Below the pieces are notes generated by a model. The model had not been told where the DNA came from. It was given only the letters and a program-made list of their open reading frames with translations, and searched no databases. The position numbers were made by a program, and so were the translations under genes. Shown piece by piece: positions 49,683-59,500 of a DNA stretch of 64,000 nt. This stretch comes from Chitinivorax sp. B (GTDB taxonomy: Bacteria; Pseudomonadota; Gammaproteobacteria; Burkholderiales; SCOH01): NCBI RefSeq assembly GCF_005503445.1, contig NZ_SCOH01000017.1, positions 1-64,000 of the forward strand. Direction: 5' to 3'. Position 1 is the first letter of the stretch; every line of letters starts with the position of its first letter.

Positions 49683-50975
49683 ATGCGGTACTGCGCCCGT
49701 TGTCTTTACCCGGAAAATGCCAAGCCCACCATCATTTTCGACGACGAGGGCGTATGCAGTGGCTGCCGTTACCATGAAAGCCGCAGCCGGCTGGAAGTGG
49801 ATTGGGCGTCGCGTCTGGGCATGTTGGAGCAAATCCTCGACGAAGCCCGGCGCATGGCCAAGGCCCGTGGCAACTGCCACGATTGCATCATCCCCGTGTC
49901 AGGTGGTAAGGATTCGCACTACCAAGTGTGGTTGCTGAAGAAAAAATATGGCATGAACCCGCTGCTGGTCACGTTCAACCATGTCTACAACTCGCCGGCG
50001 GGGTTGCGCAACCTGTCCAATCTGGTCGAAAAGTCCGGGTGCGATCTGATCCGCTACACAGCCGGAGTGGATTCGGTACGGCGCCTGTCCCGCTTCATGC
50101 TGCAGACCGTGGGTGACTTGACTTGGCACTACCACGGCGGTATCCGTACCTTCCCGTTTCAGGTGGCGGTCAAATACAATATTCCATTGATTGTGTGGGG
50201 CGAGCATGGCTTCGCCGAACTGACCGGCATCGTGTCACTGGAGGATTTTGTCGAATTCACCCGCTGGACGCGCAAAGAGCATGACATGCGTGGCTATGAA
50301 CCGCATGACCTGATCGGCAAGGGCGGCATTACCTTGGGTGACGTGGCACCTTATATCTATCCCAGTGACGAAGAAATCGAAAAGACCGAAGTGCGAGGCA
50401 TCTATTTGTCCAATTTTGTGGACTGGAATGCCAAGGAGCATGCCGAGCTGATGATCCGCGAATGGGACTTTGCACCGGTAGCATACGAACGGGATCGCAG
50501 CTTCAATCTGCATGCCAAGATCGAAGACCACGCCAATGATGTGCATGACTATCTGAAATACCTGAAATTCGGTTACGGTCGGTCCACGGATGACGCCAGC
50601 ATGGAAATCCGCCACGGTCGGATGACGCGCGAAGAGGGCATCGCACAGGTTGCCTATTATGATCATCGGGAACCCAGAACCCTGGAAACCTATTGCGACT
50701 TCTTGGGCATCAGCAAAACCGAGTTCTATGCCTTGGTCGATAACCAGCGTGATCCGCGTATCTGGGCACGTGATGCAAGCGGCGCCTGGGCGCCGTTGGA
50801 TTCGGTATGTCGCCATACCATTGGCGAAGTGGAGGAGAAGCAGCGGGTCAAGCAGGTGGTGGATCGAACCATGTCGGACGCAAACCGGCATCTGTACTAC
50901 AACCTGGCGAATCCACCCCAACCAACCGGTAATCCTGTGCTGGATGTGCAGAGTTTGAAATTTAATGTGATGTGA
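49683..50975 (+). CDS. pseA: N-acetyl sugar amidotransferase (PseA/WbpG type)
   Basis: 430 residues from ATG 49683; frame upstream is the HisF gene. Two N-terminal zinc Cys pairs (CARC, CSGC) precede an ATP-pyrophosphatase PP-loop, PVSGGKDSHYQ, as in WbpG, PseA and LegA-type enzymes. It converts an N-acetyl group to acetamidino using ammonia from HisH/HisF. Here it would act on pseudaminic acid or its precursor, giving an acetamidino derivative. Gene is followed by an unrelated-looking exported protein. Confidence 0.9.
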   Translation: MRYCARCLYPENAKPTIIFDDEGVCSGCRYHESRSRLEVDWASRLGMLEQILDEARRMAKARGNCHDCIIPVSGGKDSHYQVWLLKKKYGMNPLLVTFNHVYNSPAGLRNLSNLVEKSGCDLIRYTAGVDSVRRLSRFMLQTVGDLTWHYHGGIRTFPFQVAVKYNIPLIVWGEHGFAELTGIVSLEDFVEFTRWTRKEHDMRGYEPHDLIGKGGITLGDVAPYIYPSDEEIEKTEVRGIYLSNFVDWNAKEHAELMIREWDFAPVAYERDRSFNLHAKIEDHANDVHDYLKYLKFGYGRSTDDASMEIRHGRMTREEGIAQVAYYDHREPRTLETYCDFLGISKTEFYALVDNQRDPRIWARDASGAWAPLDSVCRHTIGEVEEKQRVKQVVDRTMSDANRHLYYNLANPPQPTGNPVLDVQSLKFNVM

Positions 50976-51052
50976 TCAACGTAGCTGATCATGTCGTAGC
51001 CTGAGTTGATCAAGGTTAAGATGCCGGCAGGTGTAGTCAAAAAGGTGTAGTA

Positions 51053-51907
51053 ATGCGTTTCTTGGCACAGGCTGTGGCCTGCTTATTGTTAGGTGGCGAT
51101 ATTGCGTTGGCAGGTAATTGCGGAAAAACGGACTTATGTATCAATCAACTGACTTTCAAAGTGCCAGACGGCATTGTTTTCGAAGAGTCGGAAACACGAG
51201 ATCAAGACCGGATGTGGCGTATCACCGACACGGGCAGAGAATCAATCCAGATACTTGGCCAAAAACAGCATCATCTGTTGTTGATGAAGCTACCAAAAGG
51301 TATGTGCCAGCAACTGGCGAATGAGCAGCCACCTTTTCTCTCAATTGCAGACAGATTGATGACGGGGCTGGGGCCACGGTTGATGTTATCAAAGGCTTTT
51401 CCTGATGGGCGGATAACCTTGCCCGGCAATGGCAAAGTTGTAGATAGATGGGTGGAGAGTTCCTGGGCTTACGGGCGCGAGATTTTTGCGGTGCATGTAG
51501 AAGGTATGGGTGAAGCACGCTGGGCTTATCGCATCGAGAAAAAACAGACCATCGAGACGCCAAGTCAGAATGCGCCTGGAACTGCTATCGAAGAAGAGCC
51601 CTGCGCAAAACCGAAAATATCATCGGAAGAGGCAACCGCCCGCATGCAGCGTGGTGAAGCTGTTTTAACCTGCCAGATCATCTGGTACACAATCGAGACC
51701 CGTGATGACCGCGCAGCCGCACGCGCCAAGCTGACACCAGTTGGGCAGGTCTGGACGGGTGAGTTCAATACTCAGTATGCCAAGCCATTGCCGGATGGAT
51801 TCTCGCTTGCAGGTTGGCACAATGAAAAACATGTTCAATTTGCTACATTGGGCGATGCGCGTGCACAGCCTCCGCGGCCGTTAAAGCAGTTGGCGCCTTG
51901 TGACTAG
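51053..51907 (+). CDS. Exported protein of unknown function inside the pse island
   Basis: 284 residues. Signal peptide ends LALAGN. The mature part has six or so cysteines (NCGKTDLCI at the front, EPCAKP, LTCQII and a C-terminal PCD) and mixed secondary structure; no family was recognised. It lies between pseA and pseF in the same direction with short gaps, so it is probably co-transcribed, but a secreted protein is unexpected in a cytosolic sugar pathway. Confidence 0.65.
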   Translation: MRFLAQAVACLLLGGDIALAGNCGKTDLCINQLTFKVPDGIVFEESETRDQDRMWRITDTGRESIQILGQKQHHLLLMKLPKGMCQQLANEQPPFLSIADRLMTGLGPRLMLSKAFPDGRITLPGNGKVVDRWVESSWAYGREIFAVHVEGMGEARWAYRIEKKQTIETPSQNAPGTAIEEEPCAKPKISSEEATARMQRGEAVLTCQIIWYTIETRDDRAAARAKLTPVGQVWTGEFNTQYAKPLPDGFSLAGWHNEKHVQFATLGDARAQPPRPLKQLAPCD

Positions 51908-51967
51908 CCAGCGGTGGCTGGCAGATTTTCTTGTACATTGACATCGTTCGTGTTGACGGTACCTGCC

Positions 51968-52657
51968 ATGACCACATTGACGCTTATCCCCGCCAAGGGT
52001 GGCTCCACCCGGCTTCCACACAAGAACATCCTGCCGCTGGGTGGCAAGCCATTGCTGGCTTGGGCGGCAGATGCAGCTCGGCAATCCGGTGTTTGCGGTC
52101 GTATTATTGTGTCAACTGAGGATGAGGCAGTGACCAGCGTTGCACAACAGTATGGCATTGAAGTCCCTTTCATCCGCCCAGCAGAATTGGGCCGCGACCC
52201 AGCAGGTGTGGTGCAGGTCGCACTGCATGCCATTCAGGCCCTGCGTGAGCAAGGGGATGAATACACCCGCTTGATCATTCTGCTGCCAACCAGCCCCTTC
52301 CGCACGGCAGACGATATTCGTCAAGCCTGCGCGCTGTTTGAACAACAGCAGGCGCAATTCCTGATGAGCGTCTCGCCATTCGACCATACCCCTTTTGCAG
52401 CGATGAAGCTGGAGGACGGCGCCGTTTCACCTTGGTTTCCTGATTATTTTGGTCGTAAATCACAGGAGATGCCGGCTGCGTATCGACCCAATGGCGCAAT
52501 ACATGTGTTGGATGTGGCGGCATTCGAGGTGGCCCGCAGCTACTTTGGCCAACCTTTGTATGCTTATCAGATGCCTTGGCCCCGTTCATTGGATATCGAT
52601 ACCCCAGCTGATCTGGCGATGGCAGAGGCGGTGTTGGCGGCTGGACTGGTGAGGTAG
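51968..52657 (+). CDS. pseF: CMP-pseudaminic acid synthetase, PseF
   Basis: 229 residues from ATG 51968, which gives the conserved start TLTLIPAKGGSTRLPHKN. Acylneuraminate cytidylyltransferase fold with LPTSPFRTADDI and the C-terminal WPRSLDIDTPADL. It activates the nonulosonate to CMP form. Stop is 3 bases before pseG-pseH. Confidence 0.92.
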   Translation: MTTLTLIPAKGGSTRLPHKNILPLGGKPLLAWAADAARQSGVCGRIIVSTEDEAVTSVAQQYGIEVPFIRPAELGRDPAGVVQVALHAIQALREQGDEYTRLIILLPTSPFRTADDIRQACALFEQQQAQFLMSVSPFDHTPFAAMKLEDGAVSPWFPDYFGRKSQEMPAAYRPNGAIHVLDVAAFEVARSYFGQPLYAYQMPWPRSLDIDTPADLAMAEAVLAAGLVR

Positions 52658-52660
52658 CGC

Positions 52661-54139
52661 ATGCGGATTGCCTTTCGTTGCGATGCGTCGATCCAGCTGG
52701 GTACCGGCCATGTGATGCGCTGTCTGACACTGGCGGATGCGTTGGCAGCCCAAGGCGGGCATTGCTTGTTCATTTGTGCAGATGGGCCGGGTGAAATGAC
52801 CGCAACGATTGTTGCGCGAGGACATGAGGCAGTCTGTTTACCTGCTGGCATGGGTGCTGACAAAGATGCCGCAGCGACCTTGGCGGCACTGGGTGGCATG
52901 GTGATCAATTGGCTGGTGGTGGACCATTATCCGCTTGATCAGGACTGGCACCGTGCCCTGCGAGTCGTGGCTGAGCGTATCCTGGTGATTGACGATCTGG
53001 CCAATCGCACACTGGACGCCGATATGGTGCTTGACCAGAATCTTTCCGTTCATGCCGACACACGATATGTCGATCTGGTGGGCGCACAGTGCCGACAATT
53101 GATTGGCCCGCACTATGCTTTGTTGGGGCCGGATTTCGGTCGACTAAGGCAAATGCAGCGACAACCTGCCTCGCCAGTGCGCGTGCTGGTGAGCTTTGGT
53201 GGCAGTGATCCGGCCGGTTTGACCTTACCGGTTTTGCAAGCCTTGCTGGCAGCAGAATTGGGTGATGTCCGCTTCGATGTGGTGATTGGCAGTCAATGTT
53301 CGGCGAAGCAGTCCATTGAAGCGCTGGGTAGAACAGATCAACGGGTGACTTGCCATGTCGCGACGCCCCACATGGCTGCGCTGATGGCCGGCGCCAGTGT
53401 CTTTGTGGGTGCCGGCGGGGCGACCTCCTGGGAGCGGTGTTGCATGGGGGTACCCTCAGTCATTGCTGCGGTGGCTGACAATCAGCAGGCGGGTTGTGAA
53501 GCGTTAGCGGCCATAGGTGCCCAGCTGTACCTAGGCCGTTGTGAGTCGGTACCAATACAGGCCTGGGTTGCTGCCACTACTTTGTTGTTACAGTCGCACA
53601 CGGTTGCTCAGACCTTGTCACAAGTGGCGGCAACGGTGGTGGATGGCCAAGGAACTCAGCGAGTTGTGCGTGCGATGTTGCAAGCTGATCCAGGCCGATT
53701 GTGCCAACTGCGCTCTGCTACGCTGGATGATGCAGCCAACCTGCATGCCTGGCGGAATCATCCGGATGTGCGCCGTTTTGCCGGCGATGATCGCGACATC
53801 CCGTTGATACAACACATGGCCTGGCTCAACCGGCTGTTCGCCGATCCCCAGCGGGTCTTGTTGATCGCAGAGGATGAGGCCGGGCCTGTTGGTGTACTAC
53901 GTTACGACAGGGAAGATGAAATAGCCATCGTCTCTATTTACTTGGTCCCTGGCCGGATTGGGCAAGGTCTTGGTGCAGGATTGCTGACCGCGGGTGAGCA
54001 CTGGTTATGTACGCACTGGCCGACGGTGCGTCAAATCAAGGCCGTGGTACGTGCCGACAATCCCCGCTCGGCCCGCTTGTTTGCCGCAGCGGGTTATCAA
54101 CCTGTCACCCATCATTTACTGAAACAGATCGGAGCCTGA
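52661..54139 (+). CDS. PseG-PseH fusion: UDP-sugar hydrolase joined to N-acetyltransferase
   Basis: 492 residues, longer than PseG alone. Residues 1-335 are PseG: FRCDASIQLGTGHVMRCLTL, and GAGGATSWERCCMGVPS, a GT-B-like hydrolase that removes UDP. Residues about 346-490 are a GNAT acetyltransferase (RSATLDDAANLHAWRNHPDV, acetyl-CoA motif PGRIGQGLGAGLL), like PseH, which N-acetylates the 4-amino sugar one step before hydrolysis. The fusion joins consecutive pathway steps. Confidence 0.93.
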   Translation: MRIAFRCDASIQLGTGHVMRCLTLADALAAQGGHCLFICADGPGEMTATIVARGHEAVCLPAGMGADKDAAATLAALGGMVINWLVVDHYPLDQDWHRALRVVAERILVIDDLANRTLDADMVLDQNLSVHADTRYVDLVGAQCRQLIGPHYALLGPDFGRLRQMQRQPASPVRVLVSFGGSDPAGLTLPVLQALLAAELGDVRFDVVIGSQCSAKQSIEALGRTDQRVTCHVATPHMAALMAGASVFVGAGGATSWERCCMGVPSVIAAVADNQQAGCEALAAIGAQLYLGRCESVPIQAWVAATTLLLQSHTVAQTLSQVAATVVDGQGTQRVVRAMLQADPGRLCQLRSATLDDAANLHAWRNHPDVRRFAGDDRDIPLIQHMAWLNRLFADPQRVLLIAEDEAGPVGVLRYDREDEIAIVSIYLVPGRIGQGLGAGLLTAGEHWLCTHWPTVRQIKAVVRADNPRSARLFAAAGYQPVTHHLLKQIGA

Positions 54140-54140
54140 C

Positions 54141-55199
54141 ATGTCGAGCCAACCGTTTCTAATCGGCCCGCGCGAAATCGGGCCGCATTGCCCGCCGTTC
54201 GTGATTGCCGAAATGTCAGGTAATCACAATCAATCATTGGATCGCGCGTTGGCGATTGTCGATGCCGCGGCTCAGGCTGGCGCCCATGCACTCAAGCTGC
54301 AGACTTACACCGCCGATACCATGACCATCGATTGCGATGCGCCCGGTTTTCGCATCGACGACCCGAACAGCCTGTGGGCTGGCCGCACACTGCACTCGTT
54401 GTATCACGAAGCCCACACGCCATGGGACTGGCATCAGCCGATCATGGAACGTTGTGCAGCGCAGGGCATGCTCTGTTTCAGTACGCCATTTGATGATACT
54501 GCAGTGGACTTTCTGGAATCGCTGGCAGTGCCCTGTTACAAGATTGCCTCGTTCGAAAACACCGATCTGCCGCTGATCTGTAAGGTAGCCAGTACCGGCA
54601 AGCCGATGATCATCTCCACCGGCATGGCCAGCGTGGCAGAACTGGATGAGACTGTACGGACGGCCCGTCAGGCGGGTTGCCGGCAATTGGTCCTACTGAA
54701 ATGCACCAGCACCTATCCTGCTACACCGGCGAACTCCAATGTTCGTACTATTCCACATCTGCGGGAATTGTTTGGGTGTGAGGTGGGCCTGTCCGACCAT
54801 ACCATGGGGGTAGGTGCATCGGTCGCGGCAGTGGCTTTGGGTGCAACGGTAATCGAAAAGCACTTTACCCTGAGACGGGCCGACGGTGGGGTGGATTCGG
54901 CTTTTTCACTGGAGCCGGATGAAATGCATTCCCTGGTGGTGGAAACGGAAAGAGCCTGGCAATCGCTGGGGCAGGTGCGTTATGGCGCAGGCGAGGCTGA
55001 GCAGAAATCGCTGGCTTTCCGGCGTTCGTTGTATGTGGTGACTGATGTGGTAGCCGGGATGGTATTGACGCACGCGCATGTACGGGCGATTCGTCCTGGC
55101 TTTGGTTTGCCGCCGAAGCATCTTGACCAGGTCATCGGGCGTATCGCCAAAACCGCCATCCGGCGCGGTACGCCGTTGTCGTGGGACTTGCTGGGCTAA
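54141..55199 (+). CDS. pseI: Pseudaminic acid synthase, PseI
   Basis: 352 residues. Closest in pattern to canonical PseI: PPFVIAEMSGNHNQSLDRAL, AGAHALKLQTYTADT, FSTPFDDTAVDFLE, GLSDHTMG, EKHFTL and a C-terminal SAF domain (RRSLYVVTDVVAGMVLTH). It condenses PEP with 2,4-diacetamido-2,4,6-trideoxy-L-altrose to pseudaminic acid. Starts one base after pseG-pseH and is followed by a hairpin. Confidence 0.95.
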   Translation: MSSQPFLIGPREIGPHCPPFVIAEMSGNHNQSLDRALAIVDAAAQAGAHALKLQTYTADTMTIDCDAPGFRIDDPNSLWAGRTLHSLYHEAHTPWDWHQPIMERCAAQGMLCFSTPFDDTAVDFLESLAVPCYKIASFENTDLPLICKVASTGKPMIISTGMASVAELDETVRTARQAGCRQLVLLKCTSTYPATPANSNVRTIPHLRELFGCEVGLSDHTMGVGASVAAVALGATVIEKHFTLRRADGGVDSAFSLEPDEMHSLVVETERAWQSLGQVRYGAGEAEQKSLAFRRSLYVVTDVVAGMVLTHAHVRAIRPGFGLPPKHLDQVIGRIAKTAIRRGTPLSWDLLG

Positions 55200-55253
55200 A
55201 AATCGGCGACTACACTGCTATCAGCACCAGCGGTAACAATAAAAAATCCCTAT

Positions 55254-55272
55254 GACGAGCCCCCAGCTCGTC
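55254..55272 (+). terminator. Hairpin after pseI
   Basis: GACGAGC (55254-55260) and GCTCGTC (55266-55272) are perfect inverted copies with a 5-base loop, then TTCATTTC. Terminator-like but the T run is poor. Confidence 0.55.
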
Positions 55273-55297
55273 TTCATTTCACAATAATGGAACCGTT

Positions 55298-56569
55298 ATG
55301 GCGAATGTGGACCGGCTGATCAACTGGAAGACCGATGCCTGGAAAGATCCGCAGATGGTGGCGTGGTATTCACGCCGTATGGTGGAGAACAGCGGTACCA
55401 ATCGCCTCAATAATGCGTTGGAAACCAGTCTGATTGCACAATATTGCCTGGGAGAGACGGTACTGGATGTTGGCATTGGCACCGGCCGTGCCTCGCTGCC
55501 GTTGGTACGGGAAGGCAAACAGGTCACGGGTGTAGATAGTTCGCAGGCGATGCTGGATGAAACCCGTCGCTTGGCTGACGGATTGCCGATTACGCTGATT
55601 CCTGGCGATGTGCTGGATCTGCCGGTTGCGAACCAGAGCTATGACACGTTGTGCGCCTTGAATGTGTTGACACATTTCCCTCACTGGCGCGAAGTGTTGC
55701 CGCATTGGGCCAGTAAAGTGAAACCCGGCGGACGGCTGGTGTTCGATGTCTATTCGTTGGATCACCTGCGTGTTGCGACTGGTAAAGCCTTGACTGAAGC
55801 GGACATGTTGCCCAGGGAAGGGGACGATTCGTCCATCTCCCGTTTCAATTTGCGGATCGCCGTGGAAGATCTGGTGACGGCGGCAGATCAAATGGGTCTG
55901 ACCATTGTTGCCGTGGTGCCCTACCGAGGTTTTTTCGGCTCCACCGATACCAATCAGCTGCTGGCACCTTGGTTGGAGGGACAGCAACGCTGGGAGCGAT
56001 TGTTGTCATGGTTGGCAACCGATCAGCGCATGTTGGATTGTGCCTTGTTCCTGGAAAAACATTTCATTGCACCGTTGACCAGTCAGGTCTCGGGTAAATT
56101 GATGCTGGTTCTAGATCATCGACCAGACCCATCTGCCAATGCCCGTTGGCTGGCCCGGAATACCGAAATGAATGCAATATTGGCAAGCGAGCGTCTGTCG
56201 TTACCGATGTTGACACCTTATCTACCTGCTTCTGCCGAGCAGATTTGTGATCAATTGGCGCAGCATTTGTTGCCCTTGCGCAATCAGATGTTGCTGTACC
56301 GTATTGTCAAACCCATGTTGGCCAACGCCCAGCGCTTCGACCTGGCCAGCCTGTTGCCTGACCCAGTATTCGGCAGGTTTGTCGATTGGTTCCGACGAGA
56401 GTTGCTGGATCAGATGGCCAGTCGTGTCGCCGGCCATTGGTCAACTTGTCTTCCTGCCGAGCAGGCCACTCATTATGAAGGTGTGGATGTGGCAGTTGCG
56501 ACCCAATATGCATTGACCGAACGTTTGTTGACCGAACATCTCGGTCGCTTCAGCGGGGTACGCACATGA
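55298..56569 (+). CDS. SAM-dependent methyltransferase with extra C-terminal domain
   Basis: 423 residues. N-terminal class I methyltransferase (about 40-165; VLDVGIGTGRASLPLVREGK, YDTLCALNVLTHFPHW, VKPGGRLVFDVYSLD). The C-terminal 200 residues are helical with no family recognised. It overlaps the giant glycosyltransferase gene by 4 bases, so it likely modifies the glycan built by that protein. Substrate unknown. Confidence 0.85.
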   Translation: MANVDRLINWKTDAWKDPQMVAWYSRRMVENSGTNRLNNALETSLIAQYCLGETVLDVGIGTGRASLPLVREGKQVTGVDSSQAMLDETRRLADGLPITLIPGDVLDLPVANQSYDTLCALNVLTHFPHWREVLPHWASKVKPGGRLVFDVYSLDHLRVATGKALTEADMLPREGDDSSISRFNLRIAVEDLVTAADQMGLTIVAVVPYRGFFGSTDTNQLLAPWLEGQQRWERLLSWLATDQRMLDCALFLEKHFIAPLTSQVSGKLMLVLDHRPDPSANARWLARNTEMNAILASERLSLPMLTPYLPASAEQICDQLAQHLLPLRNQMLLYRIVKPMLANAQRFDLASLLPDPVFGRFVDWFRRELLDQMASRVAGHWSTCLPAEQATHYEGVDVAVATQYALTERLLTEHLGRFSGVRT

Positions 56570-59500
56570 AGCAGCAGGCGCTGGTCTATTTCTTGTGGGA
56601 AAAGAATATCGATGTATTGCGCCATCACCTGGCGCGCTTTCCCGAGTGCGTGATTCTGGTCTACGGTCCCTATACCGGGGCCCTATCACCTGCCATACAG
56701 GAGCTGGCTGGCAGCCGCCTGGTCGACATCGGCCAGTTGCTGACCCAGGCCGATTTACCCGAGCTTCAGCAGGCGCTGGCCCTGTACGAACAGCATGTGG
56801 ATACCCTGGGTCAGACCGATGCCTGGTTGGGGTTGTGCGAAACCTTATCACTGGCGCCACTTGACGTTGCTGAATCGGTCATCGAATCGGCCCGGGGGCA
56901 TGGCGCATTGGGCATTCAGTTGCTAGCCGCTTTGAGCAAGGCCCGCCGTCTTTACGATATCCGGCTGTTACTGTTGAATGAAGATGTGACGGCCGCTGGC
57001 CGGTTGACTACAGGTTGGGGCCGAGCCCATGGCGTACCCAGCCTATTGGTGCAGCACGGGGTACAGCTATCCACTGCTTATACAGTCCATGGCGATTTGT
57101 TTGCCGATGCTGCCGCAGTGTTTGGTGGTCGTGGCACTGAAGCTTACCTGGACGTAGGGGTAGCGCCTGAACGATTGTTCATTACCGGCAATCCTGCGTG
57201 GGATCGTTATCCAGACTGGATTGCCCAGCGTGAGACATTGCGTGCCGATTTATGCGCACGACACAGCCGTGACGCTGCCCAGCCCATTATTTTGTTCGGT
57301 ACCACGTGGGCGGCCAACCTGACTGCGTTGGGGGACGAACAGATCTATGGCGATACCTTGCGTGATTTCATGCGGGCTTTGCCGCCATTGTTGGCAGCCG
57401 GTTTATCGCCGCAGTTCGTGATCAAGGATCGTGCCGCCAACGCGCACTTTGGTACTGAACGTTACCAGCAGATTGCGGTCGAGGAGGGCATCGATCCAGC
57501 TTTGTTTACCTATGCCACTGCTGACACCGAAGCCTGGGTGGTCGCCAGCGATGTGGTGATCTCAGTCGATTCCAATCTCAGCATTGAAGCGATGATGGCA
57601 GGTACGCCAACCATCAACTTGATGAATGAAACCGGCATGCTGTTAGGCCCCAGCTTTGATGCCGATGCCGGTGTGCTGGAAGTGGAAGCGGATGAGTTGG
57701 CAGGTACGCTGGCCAACTTATTGACTGATGGCGGTTTCCGTTTCACCTTGCGTCAGCAAATGGCTGCCCGGTTACCCCATTACAACCATCGCAGCGAACA
57801 GACTGCCGCTGAGCGGGTATCAGAGCTGGTGGCGCGCCTGGGGCAATTCCATGCGACCGAACAGCACTACGTATGGCAGCAATACCTGGAAGTGGAAGAT
57901 ATTGATGCCACCGGTTACCACGAGGGTGCACGGGGTGATCTGGTGGCCATGTTCACCAATACACCACGCCTGGTGCTCGATATCGGTTGTGCTGCGGGCG
58001 GTACCGGCCGGGTGCTGAAGCAGCTGTATCCGGATGCGCAGGTGTGGGGTATCGAAACCAACCGGGCGGCGGCGGAGGTGGCAGCCACCCGGCTGGACAG
58101 GGTGCTGGTCGGCAAGTTCGAGGAATTCGACCTGGAGCGCGAAGGCATCACAAAGGGCAGCCTGGATGGCGTGATTGTGGCTGACGTGCTGGAACATATG
58201 TACAACCCGTGGAAGGTGATGGAGACCCTGCGGCCATACCTGTCACCACGGGCTCAGGTCATCGCCAGTATCCCCAATGTCCGTAATCTGGCGTTGATGA
58301 ACGACCTGGCCAATGGCCATTGGAAGTATGAAGCGTTGGGTTTGCTGGACATTACCCACATCCGCTTCTTTACCTATAAGGAAGTGGAACGTTTCTTCCG
58401 TGAGACCGGATACCGGGTGGTGCGCACCACCTATGGCATCGATACCCGCCTGAAGGATGTCTTCGAGCAGCATCGGGATCATTGTCCGACCAACCTCGAC
58501 ACGGGCAAGATGTTGTTGCGTGATGTGAGCCAGGAAGAACTGTATGAATTGTGCAGCCTGCAATTCTATGTGGTGGCCGTGCCATCGGAAGCGGCCGATG
58601 CCGATCCGGTAGCGTTGGATGCCGGACAGGTGCCGGCCTTACGCCATCAACAACTGTTGAAACAGCATACGTTATCCGTGGCGGAGGCCGAACAGTTCGA
58701 ACTGCGCATGGCGCAATGGCGGGATCATCCATTGTTCCATGTGGCGGTGATTTTGACAGCCGAATCCGGTCCGCAACTGGGGCAAACCATTCAGTCGCTG
58801 GCGCAACAGGGCTATTACCGGGTAAGGATATCCATTCTCTCCGGCAGTGCAGCCCCTGCCGATTTCGTCGGCAATGAGCGCATTGAATGGTGCCAAGCGG
58901 AAGGCAGTGTCTTTGACGCGCTCAACCATTTGTTTGCACATACCGACGCGGATTGGTTGCTGGTATTGAATGCCGGCGATCAGGTGGCGCCTCACAGCTT
59001 GCTGTTTGTTGCTGAACAGGCGTATCGGCACCCGGCCTGGCGCTTGATCTATAGCGATGAAGACACCATTGGGCAGGATGGCAAGCCAGCGTTGCCTTAT
59101 TTCAAACCGGATTTCAGTCCGGACTACCTGCGTGGTTATCCTTATATCGGTGCATTGGCGTGGTTGTCCAAACCAGCTTTCAATCGCATGCTGGGTTTCC
59201 AGGCTGCATTGGCAGGTGCTGAATGGTATGACCTGCAATTGCGTCTGTTGGCAGCCTTCGGACCAGATGCATTTGGACATGTGGCCGATATTCTGATCCA
59301 TCGCTGGCCAAATCAACGTTTCGATGACCTCCCTACATTGCAGATCGTCAACGCCAATGCAACCGCGCTGCAAAGTCATCTGGCAGCAACCAATACTCCA
59401 GCGACGTTGGCGTTGGGCGCCGTGCCGGGTAGCTATCGATTGCGTTACCAGCTGAGCGATCACCCGCTGGTATCGATCATCATTCCAACCCTCGATAATC

